Shown piece by piece: positions 34,302-43,503 of a stretch of DNA of 64,000 nt; position 1 is the first letter of the stretch; every line of letters begins with the position of its first letter. This DNA is from ENR-C20 sp942493145 (GTDB taxonomy: Bacteria > Bacillota > Clostridia > Acetivibrionales > DTU013). The DNA lies in contig OW818679.1 in assembly GCA_942493145.1 (NCBI GenBank), positions 2,728,001-2,792,000 on the forward strand, given 5' to 3'. The translations under genes were made by a program, and so were the position numbers. The notes beneath the pieces were generated by a model. It was not told the DNA's origin. It made no database searches and worked only from the letters and a program-made list of their open reading frames with translations.

Positions 34302-35387
34302 TCAAGCCCGTTTTTTCACTTTCGCTAAAACAAATACGGTTATAGGTATAACAAAACACGAGATTGTAATAAGGTAAAATGAAAAACTTCCGAAGACTTT
34401 TTCCACATCTTTTATTGTTAAACCAAACAGACAAAGAATCAAGAAAATCACGCCAATAGCAATTACAATAATATGTCGTTTCACCTTTGGAAATATTCTG
34501 CAGGTAAATTCCACAACTGCGGCAAAAATAATGATCATTCCGCTGAATAAGCTTGCTAAACCAAAAGTGAGGTAGAATATATCCAACCTCTCAATAACAG
34601 GAGCTTCAGTTATTTTTATCGCTTCAATAAAAGAGTCATTTAATATGATTGTATTATTTATTCCCATAATCATCATGGAACTTTCCACTATCAGAACGTA
34701 AAACAACCCAATAAACAACAGCGTAAGGAAGGCGGTTTTAGAGGCTTTCTTGTTTTTTGCAGTAAACGGTATGATTAAAAGAACCTCTATACCGGCATAT
34801 GCTACAAGTAGATCCTTCATTGTTTGTGCATATCCTGTAATTTCAGAAACGCTAAAAAAAGGTAAAATGTTGTATTTTGTGCCTTCTTTTAGCATAAGAA
34901 AACATATCCCAACTGTTACCAGCGCAAACGAAATCCCATATATTTCAAAAAGCCTTGCAATATTCGTAATGCCCTTGTATGCCACATAGGCAAACAGCAT
35001 AATACCAAATAGCAAAAATACAAATTTAGGTGTTCGTGGCAGAAAATTTGATGTCAAAGTACCAACCAGCTTTAGTTTTAAATAAACGCCGATAACCAAA
35101 AAATAAAATATAAAATAAAAAGCTATTACATAGGTAAAAAACTTGCCTATAACTTCCTGACTGTAGTCAAAAAATACCTTGCCTAAAAACATGTTGTTTA
35201 ATTTTGTAATTATCACAACACCAACTCCAAATATAACAGAAGAAATGATAATGGGAATCCAGCTGCTTCTGCCAGCTGTTTGTGCCATTGATTTCGGAAG
35301 ATCAATTGTGGTGTATGTGGTGAGAGTAATAAATAATATAAAAACCATCTGCCTGTTTGTTATGCTGTTTGTTATGCTGTTTGTCAT
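34302..35387 (-). CDS. gerB: Germinant receptor B subunit (permease-like)
   Basis: The 361-residue protein is an APC-like transporter with about ten helices, opening TNRQMVFILFITLTTYTTIDLPK. The ATG at 35387 follows GGGGTGAGAAT; a longer frame reaches into an unrelated repeat-like region. The first codons contain an in-frame TNSITNSITN repeat from a 12-base DNA repeat. It is the first gene of the operon, which runs B-C-A rather than the common A-B-C or A-C-B order. Confidence 0.93.
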   Translation of the reverse strand: MTNSITNSITNRQMVFILFITLTTYTTIDLPKSMAQTAGRSSWIPIIISSVIFGVGVVIITKLNNMFLGKVFFDYSQEVIGKFFTYVIAFYFIFYFLVIGVYLKLKLVGTLTSNFLPRTPKFVFLLFGIMLFAYVAYKGITNIARLFEIYGISFALVTVGICFLMLKEGTKYNILPFFSVSEITGYAQTMKDLLVAYAGIEVLLIIPFTAKNKKASKTAFLTLLFIGLFYVLIVESSMMIMGINNTIILNDSFIEAIKITEAPVIERLDIFYLTFGLASLFSGMIIIFAAVVEFTCRIFPKVKRHIIVIAIGVIFLILCLFGLTIKDVEKVFGSFSFYLITISCFVIPITVFVLAKVKKRA

Positions 35388-35502
35388 ATTCTCACCCCAA
35401 TCGTCAGCGGTTTTTATGTATTTTTCCCTTTTCCTCCACTTTAATGCTAGGAACCGGTAAGTGGTGCGACTGCACACGCCGCGGTAAGCTTCCGGATATA
35501 GC

Positions 35503-35530
35503 AAAAGCCCGGAAGTGTTTATTTCCGGGC
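35503..35530 (-). terminator. Intrinsic terminator after DUF362 gene
   Basis: GCCCGGAA (35507-35514) and TTCCGGGC (35523-35530) form a perfect stem; the minus strand continues with a short T run. It separates the DUF362 gene from the germination operon. Confidence 0.8.
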
Positions 35531-35562
35531 CTCTATGTGCTGCTGGGCGAAATCATGGCGAT

Positions 35563-36720
35563 TTAGCGTTTCCTGCCGACTAACAACCGGGATACAACAG
35601 ATCGCTTTGAAATCATTACACCTGAAGGACAAAACTCCTGGCAGCAAAAACAACGGATACATTTTTTCCGATTGATTTTTGCTTTCCCGTTTTTTACATC
35701 AGCGGCCTTGGCGGGACATATTTCAACACATTTGCCGCAAGCAGTACACTTCATTTTACCAAGCGATGGATACGGACAGAAAATCTTGTTCATTACCGTT
35801 TCGAACGCTTTGCCCGCCAAACTGTTTGATCCCCTGCTAAAAGCTATTCCTTTTTGCGCCGGCAGCGCTTCAAAATCCGAAACCTGAAAACCATCTATAT
35901 CACATGCAAGGTCTAGTTCATGAACGTCTGCGGGAATAAATCCCCGCTTGAAGGATTCCTGCAGAGTCGGAACATCTTCTTTTGAAAGTCCAATGAGGTG
36001 CGCACAAACAAGATCAAGTTTATACGGATTGGAAGAAGCAAGCAGCGCGCCTATATGCCGTGGTTTGCCCATTGTCGGACCGTTTCCCTCCATGCCTGTA
36101 ACCCCATCTGCAATGCATAGACAGGGTTTGAAATACTCATTCAAATCAATGAGCATATTGGCAAAATCCCTGGAGTTCGGAAACCGGTAATGATATTCCG
36201 GCTTCTGGGTACCGGGAATAGCGCCGAATAAGTTTTTGACCGCCGCAGACAGCCCCATCATTCCGTGGGTTTTGAGCTTGGAAAAGTTTATAATCATATC
36301 AGCGTTGTCAAGGTACGCAGTATATTCAAATGACTTTGCTGCCACCGCTTCAGGAAAATCCGCGGAGGATATTTCAAAATTACGGTTGAGCGAAGCGCCT
36401 GAAAGCTCGGCACACTTCATGTCGGTTACCGAATATACCCGCTCGACGAATGCTTTTGTATAAAGGCCACCCGGACTGTCACCAATTACTACATCAGCGC
36501 CTCGCTCCCTGAGAAGCCGGACTAGCTCACATAGCAAAGCCGGATGTGTTGTGGCAGCTTTTTCCGGCTTCAAAAACGTGACGAGATTTGCCTTGATAAC
36601 AACTCTCATACCGCTTTTGACTGATTTCAAACCGTCAATTTGCTCAAGCAGCTCCGACATGGCACGTTTTACTTCAGGCTCTGAATAATCATGACAACTA
36701 ACAACAGAAACGTCTGGCAT
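35563..36720 (-). CDS. DUF362 protein with C-terminal 2[4Fe-4S] ferredoxin domain
   Basis: The 385-residue protein has a DUF362 domain (residues about 30-250: IKANLVTFLKP, VIGDSPGG, INFSKLKTHGMMGLSAAVKNLFGAIPG) and a ferredoxin end with two cluster motifs, CTACGKCVEICP and CIRCFCCQEFCP. Members are common in anaerobes and are thought to be iron-sulfur electron carriers or flavodoxin-like enzymes; no reaction is proven. GGAGAATGTAAT precedes the ATG. Confidence 0.9.
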   Translation of the reverse strand: MPDVSVVSCHDYSEPEVKRAMSELLEQIDGLKSVKSGMRVVIKANLVTFLKPEKAATTHPALLCELVRLLRERGADVVIGDSPGGLYTKAFVERVYSVTDMKCAELSGASLNRNFEISSADFPEAVAAKSFEYTAYLDNADMIINFSKLKTHGMMGLSAAVKNLFGAIPGTQKPEYHYRFPNSRDFANMLIDLNEYFKPCLCIADGVTGMEGNGPTMGKPRHIGALLASSNPYKLDLVCAHLIGLSKEDVPTLQESFKRGFIPADVHELDLACDIDGFQVSDFEALPAQKGIAFSRGSNSLAGKAFETVMNKIFCPYPSLGKMKCTACGKCVEICPAKAADVKNGKAKINRKKCIRCFCCQEFCPSGVMISKRSVVSRLLVGRKR

Positions 36721-36958
36721 ATTACATTCTCCATCATGTCGAATACTAATTTATAATACAATTTAGCGTTTCTATATTACACTGCATAACTGTTTCTGAG
36801 AAAGATTATAACATATATTATCATGGCAGCAACATCAACGCTCTTCATTTGCAAAAAGTTCGCCTGAGTAATATAATGAACACACCTTTACTACAGTTGA
36901 GTAATTAAGTTGCAAATTCGGCAAAGGGAATCTACTTTTTTTCAGAAGGGATAATTCA

Positions 36959-37633
36959 GTGGAATCAGACATCAGCAAAAAAATAAGTCCACCAATGATC
37001 GGTGAAGCGATTTTTGACATTTTATATTTGTTATTCGTAATAACCTCGGGAATCGTTATGCTTGCCAAAAGTGGAAGTACCACATTGACACTGTTCGGAA
37101 TAATGGCCCTTGTTTTAGGGATAGGAGACGCCTTTCATTTGATACCGAGAATATATGCAAATTTGACCGATAAAATGGAACTATGCAAAAAAGCGCTCGG
37201 ATTCGGGAAAATAATAACATCCGTGTCGATGACCTTCATGTATATCATCCTCTATTTTGCCGGAGCCGCCATATATGGAGAGCGTTGGGTGAACACACCG
37301 GTGCTTGTCATATTATTGCTTTTGGCCACAATCAGGGTAATTCTGTGCTTACTGCCGCAGAACGGGTGGTTCAGCAGAAAACCACCCGTCAGATGGGCTA
37401 CATATAGAAATCTTCCCTTTACCGCCATAGGAATAATAATGATAGTCCTGTTCGCGTCAATGTCCCCTTATGTGGAAGGTTTCAGGTTCATGCCATTGGC
37501 GATAGGGTTAAGCTTTGCCTTTTACCTTCCAGTGACGGTCCTTTCGGGCAAATATCCCAAAACCGGTATGCTGATGATTCCAAAAACACTGGCGTATGTC
37601 TGGATAGTCTGCATGGGCTTTTCACTTATGTGA
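36959..37633 (+). CDS. Hypothetical multi-pass membrane protein
   Basis: This 224-residue protein starts at a GTG (36959) after AGAAGGG. It has about six or seven hydrophobic helices, in an arrangement that recalls uncharacterised Clostridial integral membrane proteins. No catalytic or transport motif stands out. A conserved-looking GDAFHLIPRIYA lies between helices two and three. It is convergent with the rubredoxin gene 16 bases away. Confidence 0.7.
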   Translation: MESDISKKISPPMIGEAIFDILYLLFVITSGIVMLAKSGSTTLTLFGIMALVLGIGDAFHLIPRIYANLTDKMELCKKALGFGKIITSVSMTFMYIILYFAGAAIYGERWVNTPVLVILLLLATIRVILCLLPQNGWFSRKPPVRWATYRNLPFTAIGIIMIVLFASMSPYVEGFRFMPLAIGLSFAFYLPVTVLSGKYPKTGMLMIPKTLAYVWIVCMGFSLM

Positions 37634-37648
37634 CTCTACTTTGCCAGA

Positions 37649-37804
37649 CTAAATCTCAGCAAATTCATCTTTTCCCAAACCACAAACAGGGCAGGTCCAA
37701 TCATCCGGAACATTTTCCCACGCCGTACCTGGAGCAACTCCATTGTCCGGATCACCCAATTCAGGATCATACACATAACCACACGGGCATTCATATTTTT
37801 TCAT
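37649..37804 (-). CDS. Rubredoxin
   Basis: A 51-residue protein starting at the ATG at 37804 after GGAGGTG. Both cysteine pairs of the single-iron site are present: YECPCGYVYDP (C-x-x-C shortened here to C-P-C, see below) and WTCPVCGLGKDEF, with the DWTCP signature. The first pair reads C-P-C-G, where the family norm is C-x-x-C-G, so one residue appears missing between the cysteines. Rubredoxins carry electrons to rubrerythrin, flavodiiron proteins or nitroreductases, and a nitroreductase follows upstream. Confidence 0.88.
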   Translation of the reverse strand: MKKYECPCGYVYDPELGDPDNGVAPGTAWENVPDDWTCPVCGLGKDEFAEI

Positions 37805-37846
37805 AACAACACCTCCATAATTTTATTATTTTGTCTATAAGTTTAA

Positions 37847-38398
37847 TTAAATCAAAATTTCTTCAATCTCCTTACGGACATTTGGATGCTCTCTATCCCG
37901 CAGAGCATCATTCAAGGCATTTTTATCCCCATATCGTCCAACTGCAACAATTGTAATTATGTCGAGGTCTTCCGCAATGTTAAAAGCTGTGCGGGCATTC
38001 TGCCGATTGAAGCCGCCCATTGCATGAGCAATAAGATTCCGCCTCTGTGCTTCAAGTGAAAGATATCCCCAGGCTGTTCCGGCATCAAACATATGCCAAT
38101 AGTTATCCTTACCACTATCTTCAAATGTCTTTTTTGAAGCAATCAGTATGAGAACCGGTGCTGAATTGGCCCATATTTGATTGGATGGCGTCAATACACC
38201 GCGCATCTTTTCCAAGGCTAGTTTCTCATCAGCAATAATAAAGCGCCAGGGCTGCTCATTAAAACATGAGGGTGCATATCTAGCCGCTTCAAGTAATGCC
38301 ATGATATCATCTCTGGCTATTTCTCCGCTGCTGATGGCCCTCGCTGACCATCTTTCCCTGATTTCAGGCATGATTTCATAGTTGAAGTTTCTTGCCAC
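37847..38398 (-). CDS. Nitroreductase family protein
   Basis: The 183-residue flavoprotein opens with RERWSARAISSGEIARDDIMALLEAARYAPSCFNEQPWRFI, the FMN-binding start of the family, and later has FDAGTAWGYLSLEAQRRNL and HAMGGF. GTG start after GGAGGTAATAAG. Members reduce nitro groups or quinones with NAD(P)H. The rubredoxin gene begins 43 bases beyond its stop, so a redox pair in one operon is plausible. Confidence 0.92.
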   Translation of the reverse strand: MARNFNYEIMPEIRERWSARAISSGEIARDDIMALLEAARYAPSCFNEQPWRFIIADEKLALEKMRGVLTPSNQIWANSAPVLILIASKKTFEDSGKDNYWHMFDAGTAWGYLSLEAQRRNLIAHAMGGFNRQNARTAFNIAEDLDIITIVAVGRYGDKNALNDALRDREHPNVRKEIEEILI

Positions 38399-38443
38399 CT
38401 TATTACCTCCAATGGTTTGCCACCTTTTTAACCTCCTGCATTG

Positions 38444-39946
38444 TCAGGCCAGCTTTGTCTTTTCAAGCAATTCAGCATTTGAAAGATGTGCCCATTCTTT
38501 CACTTGTTCAAACTTAAGCTTGAGTGCTTCTGATATTCTTTGTCCATATTCCGGATCTGCAAGGAAACAATGGACTGCATGACGGTACTTTACATTCTCC
38601 GATACGGAAGCTATGTCTTCTGCCGTATTGGAAATCAAAAGCTGTCTCTTCTCTTCTGTCATCAAACGATACAGTTCCCCGCCCTGACGGAAGTTGTTAT
38701 CCGTTGGATCATCCTTTGGATCAAAAGCATACACAGCACCTGAAATATCAAGCGGAGGTTCCATGACCTCAGGCTGTGCCGTCCACTCGCCATACCCGTT
38801 TGGAGTATAAGCAACTGTAGCGCCATAATTGCCGTCTGTTCTCATCAATCCATCCCTGTGGGAATCATGGACCTCGCATTTTGCTCTGTTTACCGGGATC
38901 TGGTTATAGTTGACACCAAGACGGTATCTTTGTGCGTCGCCATATGAAAATAAGCGACCCTGGAGGAATCTGTCAGGCGAGAAACCAATACCGGGAACAA
39001 CATGTGCAGGCGTGAAAGCCGATTGTTCTACTTCTGCAAAATAGTTCTGGGGGTTGCGGTTTAATTCCAGAACACCTACTTCAATCAGTGGGAACTCTTT
39101 ATGCCGCCATACCTTTGTTATATCAAAGGGATTCTCGTAATGGTTCTTTGCCTGCTCCTCTGTCATAATCTGAACAGACATGGTCCACTTTGGAAAATCC
39201 CCACGATTGATTGCTTCAAATAAATCCCTTTGATTGCTTTCACGATCCTTCGCAATAATCTCTTCCGCTTCTTTGTTGCTTAAGTTCTTAATGCCCTGCT
39301 GTGTATGGAAATGGAATTTGCACCATACCCTCTTATTACCCTTATTGTAAAAACTGAAGGTATGCTCTCCGAAGGTATGCATATTCCGATAAGATGCAGG
39401 AATTCCGCGGTCGGACATTACAATTGTCCTCTGATGGAAGGATTCCGGAAGCATTGTCCAAAAATCCCATGTGTTCTGAGCAGAGCGCATGTTGGTCAGC
39501 GGATCTCTTTTTACCGCCCTGTTTAAACCCGCGAAATTATGTACATCACGCAGAAAGAAGACAGGTGTATTGTTCCCTACCAGATCCCAGTTTCCTTCTT
39601 CAGTGTAAAACTTACACGCAAATCCCCTTATATCTCTTTCAGCATCGGCTGCACCACGCTCGCCTGCTACTGTTGAGAAACGCACAAAGCATTCTGTCTT
39701 TGCCCCGGGCTGCAAAACCTTCGCCTTTGTATATTGGGAAATGTCTCTGGTTACAGTAAATGTACCATACGCTCCGCTCCCCTTTGCGTGCATCCTTCTC
39801 TCAGGAATAACCTCCCGATTGAAGTGTGCCATTTTTTCCATAAGCCATACATCCTGCATAACCACCGGGCCCCTTGGACCTGCTGTTATTGAATTCTGAT
39901 TATCGGCGATCGGAGCTCCAACTTCATTTGTCAATTTTTTACTCAT
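38444..39946 (-). CDS. katA: Monofunctional haem catalase
   Basis: The 500-residue protein starts at the ATG at 39946 after GAGGAG. The active-site histidine is in RRMHAKGSGAYG, the distal asparagine in GNNTPVFFLRD and the haem-ligand tyrosine in RLFSYGDAQRYRLG. Length fits the small-subunit clade of catalases. It breaks hydrogen peroxide down and, with the rubredoxin-nitroreductase pair downstream, suggests an oxidative-stress cluster in an anaerobe. I did not find a convincing PerR box upstream. Confidence 0.97.
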   Translation of the reverse strand: MSKKLTNEVGAPIADNQNSITAGPRGPVVMQDVWLMEKMAHFNREVIPERRMHAKGSGAYGTFTVTRDISQYTKAKVLQPGAKTECFVRFSTVAGERGAADAERDIRGFACKFYTEEGNWDLVGNNTPVFFLRDVHNFAGLNRAVKRDPLTNMRSAQNTWDFWTMLPESFHQRTIVMSDRGIPASYRNMHTFGEHTFSFYNKGNKRVWCKFHFHTQQGIKNLSNKEAEEIIAKDRESNQRDLFEAINRGDFPKWTMSVQIMTEEQAKNHYENPFDITKVWRHKEFPLIEVGVLELNRNPQNYFAEVEQSAFTPAHVVPGIGFSPDRFLQGRLFSYGDAQRYRLGVNYNQIPVNRAKCEVHDSHRDGLMRTDGNYGATVAYTPNGYGEWTAQPEVMEPPLDISGAVYAFDPKDDPTDNNFRQGGELYRLMTEEKRQLLISNTAEDIASVSENVKYRHAVHCFLADPEYGQRISEALKLKFEQVKEWAHLSNAELLEKTKLA

Positions 39947-40222
39947 CAGCAATCTCCTCGTCTAATAAATTCAGGTTGTTTCGTCAGGAAACCTGTAACC
40001 CTGATTTCTTATAGCATTCTATTTTTCCATATATACATATACAATAGTTTTTAGATTAATATCTGCCTTTTTTAATCTACAAGCAGTTCATACCCTTTTA
40101 TTTGAATTTATAATCAATTTTTGAAGTTAAATAAATTACAATTTTCGTATTGACGTAAATTTATTTGAATGATAGAGTAAAAAATCTGGAAACTAGAATT
40201 CAGGACACTCCCGAGGAGAAAT

Positions 40223-40648
40223 ATGAATTTACATTCAATAAAAAAATATTTATTGATTTTGCTTGGATCAATATCTTTAGCTTTAGGTGTTACTGGAGTT
40301 TTCATACCAGTGCTTCCTACTACCCCATTCCTCCTGCTTGCCTCCTTCTGTTACCTGCGAAGTTCAAAACGAATGTATACCTGGATGATTAATCATAGAA
40401 TCTTTGGATCTTATATATATAGTTATTTGACCTTTAAAGCAATTCCTAAAAAAACAAAAATAGGCACAATAATTTTTCTTTGGTCAACACTCGGTATTTC
40501 AATTCTAATGATGACTTCTCTACATATCAGGCTTTTCCTGATTGCGGTTGGAGCAGGAGTAACCATTCATCTTTTGACCTTGAAAACATTGAGTCTTAAG
40601 GATATTCAAGCAATTAACGTTTTATATAAAAGTAAGCAGCAGGAATGA
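40223..40648 (+). CDS. YbaN family (DUF454) inner membrane protein
   Basis: The 141-residue protein starts at the ATG after GAGGAG. It has the DUF454 hallmark: LGVTGVFIPVLPTTPFLLLASFCYLRSSKRMYTWMINH, followed by two more membrane helices. The function is unknown. It stands alone, divergent from the catalase gene. Confidence 0.92.
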   Translation: MNLHSIKKYLLILLGSISLALGVTGVFIPVLPTTPFLLLASFCYLRSSKRMYTWMINHRIFGSYIYSYLTFKAIPKKTKIGTIIFLWSTLGISILMMTSLHIRLFLIAVGAGVTIHLLTLKTLSLKDIQAINVLYKSKQQE

Positions 40649-40667
40649 CAACGATGATTTCACCTCA

Positions 40668-41192
40668 TTAGTTTATAGCATATGCAATATCACATTCTTT
40701 GACTTTTTCATCGATATAGCTTTTTACGCTTTCTTTCGGTATGTCCAAAGCTGCTGAAAACTCGCCAAAGAGCAAGTCTTCTGCTCTTCGCATGAAACGT
40801 TCCTCAATTTGTCCCAGTCTCTTTCCCTGTCCAAGCACAATTATCTTTTTGGCGTAGATACTCTTTAAAAGTCTTATCAAATCGGAACACTCATGAGTTT
40901 GCATGAATTCCTGATAGTGTTCCTCCATTAATTTCATCCTGCGGTTGTTGTATACACTTTCTACGATGGATGGAATAAGGGATATCAGCTGTTGCGCCTC
41001 TTCGTATGTAATCACCGGACGCATAAACACATTCGTATCAACTGGCGTGAATATTCTTTCTTTATGATAAAGAGAGCAGAGCGTATAGTAAAGGCTGTTT
41101 TTATCAATTCCGCAAATTTCAGGTGTGCTGACTGCCTCCACCTTGCATACTCCATGGTTTCCATAAATTATTAAATCACCAATATTGTACAT
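40668..41192 (-). CDS. CarD-family transcriptional regulator
   Basis: The 174-residue protein opens MYNIGDLIIYGNHGVCKVEAV, the CarD/TRCF RNA-polymerase interaction domain (residues 1-60), followed by a helical C-terminal domain that binds upstream promoter DNA in family members. AGGAGATG lies ahead of the ATG. It is convergent with the YbaN gene and divergent from the hydrolase operon. Confidence 0.92.
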   Translation of the reverse strand: MYNIGDLIIYGNHGVCKVEAVSTPEICGIDKNSLYYTLCSLYHKERIFTPVDTNVFMRPVITYEEAQQLISLIPSIVESVYNNRRMKLMEEHYQEFMQTHECSDLIRLLKSIYAKKIIVLGQGKRLGQIEERFMRRAEDLLFGEFSAALDIPKESVKSYIDEKVKECDIAYAIN

Positions 41193-41520
41193 TATTTCTT
41201 TTCACATCTCCTGTTATTTTACTTGTTAATGTTACAAAAAAAACAATGTATATTTTTGACAACTGGACTTACGTTTATCAAAACTACACGTTGTTTATTT
41301 AATTCTATCATTTTTATAGTTTGAAATGTAAGTATCTTTCAAATGTTTTATTCATTTCATTATTTGAATCAAAGTTGAATAAAAAGGATGGCAGAACTCT
41401 CATTTAATACAAGTGGTTAAAAACAGCATATCGTTAGAAATGCTATTTACATATCTAATATCGCAACATATAATTGACTCAGTCAACTAATTGTTATTGG
41501 CAGGAGGAAAACTATTCAAA
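41193..41520. other. Divergent intergenic region with MarR-type operator
   Basis: About 330 AT-rich bases separate the CarD-like gene from the hydrolase operon. The last 75 hold the promoter and palindrome listed separately. No other hairpin, riboswitch or frame is visible. Confidence 0.6.
41446..41486 (+). promoter_or_regulatory. Promoter with overlapping MarR-type operator
   Basis: TTTACA (41446-41451), a 17-base spacer and TATAAT (41469-41474) form a promoter. Immediately overlapping the -10 is TTGACTCAGTCAA (41474-41486), a 13-base palindrome with six-base arms and a central C. It is the right size and place for the MarR protein encoded in the same operon to repress by blocking polymerase. 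Confidence 0.75.
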
Positions 41521-42639
41521 ATGAGATTAGTAAATACGAAACCCAAAATTGCCTTTTTTATAATTGGGATTATCATCCTGAGCTTGGTAATTGCAATTAT
41601 CGTATTATTAACCTATATGAAGCATTATAAAAATCCGGCTGACAAGAAACTGGCTGAAGCGGGTATTGAAGAGAATACAACGCAAGTGGGTGATGTAAAA
41701 TTTAACTATGCGGAGGGGCCGGATAATGGGCCGACACTGCTTTTATTACATGCTCAGACGCTGGATTGGTACACCTACAGCGAGGTGCTGCCGGAATTGT
41801 CCGCAAAATTTCACGTGTTTGCCGTGGACTACCCCGGCCATGGAAAAACCACTGTACCGGATGATTACCCGATGACCGTCAATCAGATCGGAAGTGATCT
41901 GGCCAATTTCATTGACACTGTCATCGGGGAACCTGCTTATGTAACAGGCAATTCGTCAGGCGGGCTTCTGACGACCTGGTTGGCGGCCAACAAGCCGGAA
42001 TTGGTTATGGCGATTGTGTTGGAGGATCCTCCGCTGTTCTCCGCCGAATATCCGGAAGTCAAACATACGGTTGCAAATAAGCTTTTCGTATCCAGCTACA
42101 ACGCCCTGCAGGATGCTGGTTACGACGGCAATTTCCTGGACTACTGGCTAAAAAACAGCACGGAATTCTTTAAAACTTACACGGGAGGTGGAGCCTCTCA
42201 GAAGCTGATTCAATTTGCCGTAGGCAGCTATAGAAGCGCAAACTCCGGTGAGCCGCTGGAAATAGCCTTTCTTCCCGTTTCCGTGCAGGAAATGCTAAGA
42301 GGTTTGGATTACTATGATCCGCGCTTTGGCGCCGCCTTTTACAACGGAACGTGGAACGAGGGGTTTGATCATGCAGAGGCGCTCCGGAAAATTCAATGCC
42401 CGACACTGCTGATTCAGGCGAATTTCGGTTATCTGGAGGACGGAACGCTCAACGGCGCGATGTCTCAGGAACAGGCGGATCGCGCTGTTTCACTGATCAA
42501 AGAGTGCCAATACGTTAATGTTGACGCGGGACATGTGACGAATCTGGAAGTGCCGGATCAGTTTATTCAAATCATTGAGGAGTTTTTAAGCGCATATGGA
42601 AAATCAAATGATTATCAGGAACTTTGGAATTCTTTATAG
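41521..42639 (+). CDS. Membrane-anchored alpha/beta hydrolase
   Basis: The 372-residue protein starts at the ATG at 41521, with AGGAGG upstream. An N-terminal membrane anchor (residues about 8-30) is followed by an alpha/beta hydrolase domain: LLLLHAQTLDWYTYSEVLPEL, the nucleophile elbow TGNSSGGLL, a late aspartate region near GYLEDG and the histidine in VDAGHVTNLE. The core is distinctly more GC-rich than the gene ends and the MarR partner, which hints at mixed origin. The substrate is unknown. Confidence 0.85.
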   Translation: MRLVNTKPKIAFFIIGIIILSLVIAIIVLLTYMKHYKNPADKKLAEAGIEENTTQVGDVKFNYAEGPDNGPTLLLLHAQTLDWYTYSEVLPELSAKFHVFAVDYPGHGKTTVPDDYPMTVNQIGSDLANFIDTVIGEPAYVTGNSSGGLLTTWLAANKPELVMAIVLEDPPLFSAEYPEVKHTVANKLFVSSYNALQDAGYDGNFLDYWLKNSTEFFKTYTGGGASQKLIQFAVGSYRSANSGEPLEIAFLPVSVQEMLRGLDYYDPRFGAAFYNGTWNEGFDHAEALRKIQCPTLLIQANFGYLEDGTLNGAMSQEQADRAVSLIKECQYVNVDAGHVTNLEVPDQFIQIIEEFLSAYGKSNDYQELWNSL

Positions 42640-43057
42640 AACTTTTTCGAATTATATATCAAAATCAATAGTATCGAAGGATTTATCTTTTGCAGACAGT
42701 GTATTTCTGGTCAATATTGGTGAAAACGAAGGTATCAGCCAGGAAAAAATAGCAAACTCTTTGGCAATCGATAAAGCAGCCATCGCTCGATCTGTAAAAA
42801 GCATGGGGCGAAAAGGTTATATAAAAGCTAAGAAGTCCGCCAGCGACAAAAGGGCGAAAGAGCTTTATCTTTCGGAAACCGGTAACGAGTTGTTTCAGTA
42901 CATGATGAATTTGAATAAAGAATGGTTAAAACAGGTCCTTGGAAATTTGGAGCCTGATGAAATAAGTGACTTTACTATAATAATCAACGATATTAGTGAA
43001 AGGGCAAAAAATATAAAGCAATCAAGCATTAATGTACCTTCTGCGCATAGAGAATGA
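42596..43057 (+). CDS. MarR family transcriptional regulator
   Basis: The 153-residue protein has the winged helix: GISQEKIANSLAIDKAAIARSVKSMGRKGYIKAKKSASDKRAKELYLSETG. Its start lies inside the hydrolase gene, overlapping by 44 bases, so the two are cotranslated. By analogy with other MarR members, it should bind the 13-base palindrome at 41474-41486 and release it when a small aromatic or lipid-like compound binds. Confidence 0.92.
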   Translation: MENQMIIRNFGILYRTFSNYISKSIVSKDLSFADSVFLVNIGENEGISQEKIANSLAIDKAAIARSVKSMGRKGYIKAKKSASDKRAKELYLSETGNELFQYMMNLNKEWLKQVLGNLEPDEISDFTIIINDISERAKNIKQSSINVPSAHRE

Positions 43058-43074
43058 TTAATCTTATAAAAGAA

Positions 43075-43118
43075 ATCCGAACCCATTTCCAACAGTTGTT
43101 AGATGGTTCGGATTTTTT
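43075..43118 (+). terminator. Intrinsic terminator of hydrolase-MarR operon
   Basis: ATCCGAACC (43075-43083) and GGTTCGGAT (43105-43113) pair perfectly; six T follow on the plus strand. Confidence 0.85.
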
Positions 43119-43122
43119 CTCG

Positions 43123-43207
43123 TGGTGCGGGCGACAGGACTTGAACCTGCACGCCTCTCGGCACAAGATCCTAAATCTTGCACGTCTGCCAATTCCGCCA
43201 CGCCCGC
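43123..43207 (-). tRNA. tRNA-Leu (UAG anticodon)
   Basis: The minus strand folds as a class II tRNA: acceptor GCGGGCG pairing with the 3' CGCCCGC, D arm TGGCGGAATTGGCAGAC, anticodon stem CAAGA/TCTTG with loop TTTAGGA (anticodon TAG), a long variable arm GTGCCGAGAGGCGTG, T arm GCAGGTTCAAGTCCTGT, and an encoded CCA. Confidence 0.95.
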
Positions 43208-43503
43208 ATGTAGTTGCAAAGTAAATTATAATGCGGGAATCAGGTGGTTGTCAAGCTCTAGTACACTTGACATATCACATAAATTCAGTAAGGTATTGAC
43301 TTATTTTTAACCATGTTTACATAGCAAATCGATGATATTGCAAGTATTATCACAATAATCGTTAAATTTTAAGTATATTCGAGCGAAACGATAACAATTG
43401 TTGCAAATCGGGGAAATGCGCCGTAAAATGGGTACTAATCATAAAACTGCATAATAAATCCAACACATAAAACACTTTATAATATTGATGGGAGGTAATT
43501 AAT

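Noticed and set aside
39953..40130. PerR box upstream of catalase
   Set aside because: An AT-rich TTATAATCAATTTTT-like stretch is present but lacks the required symmetry.
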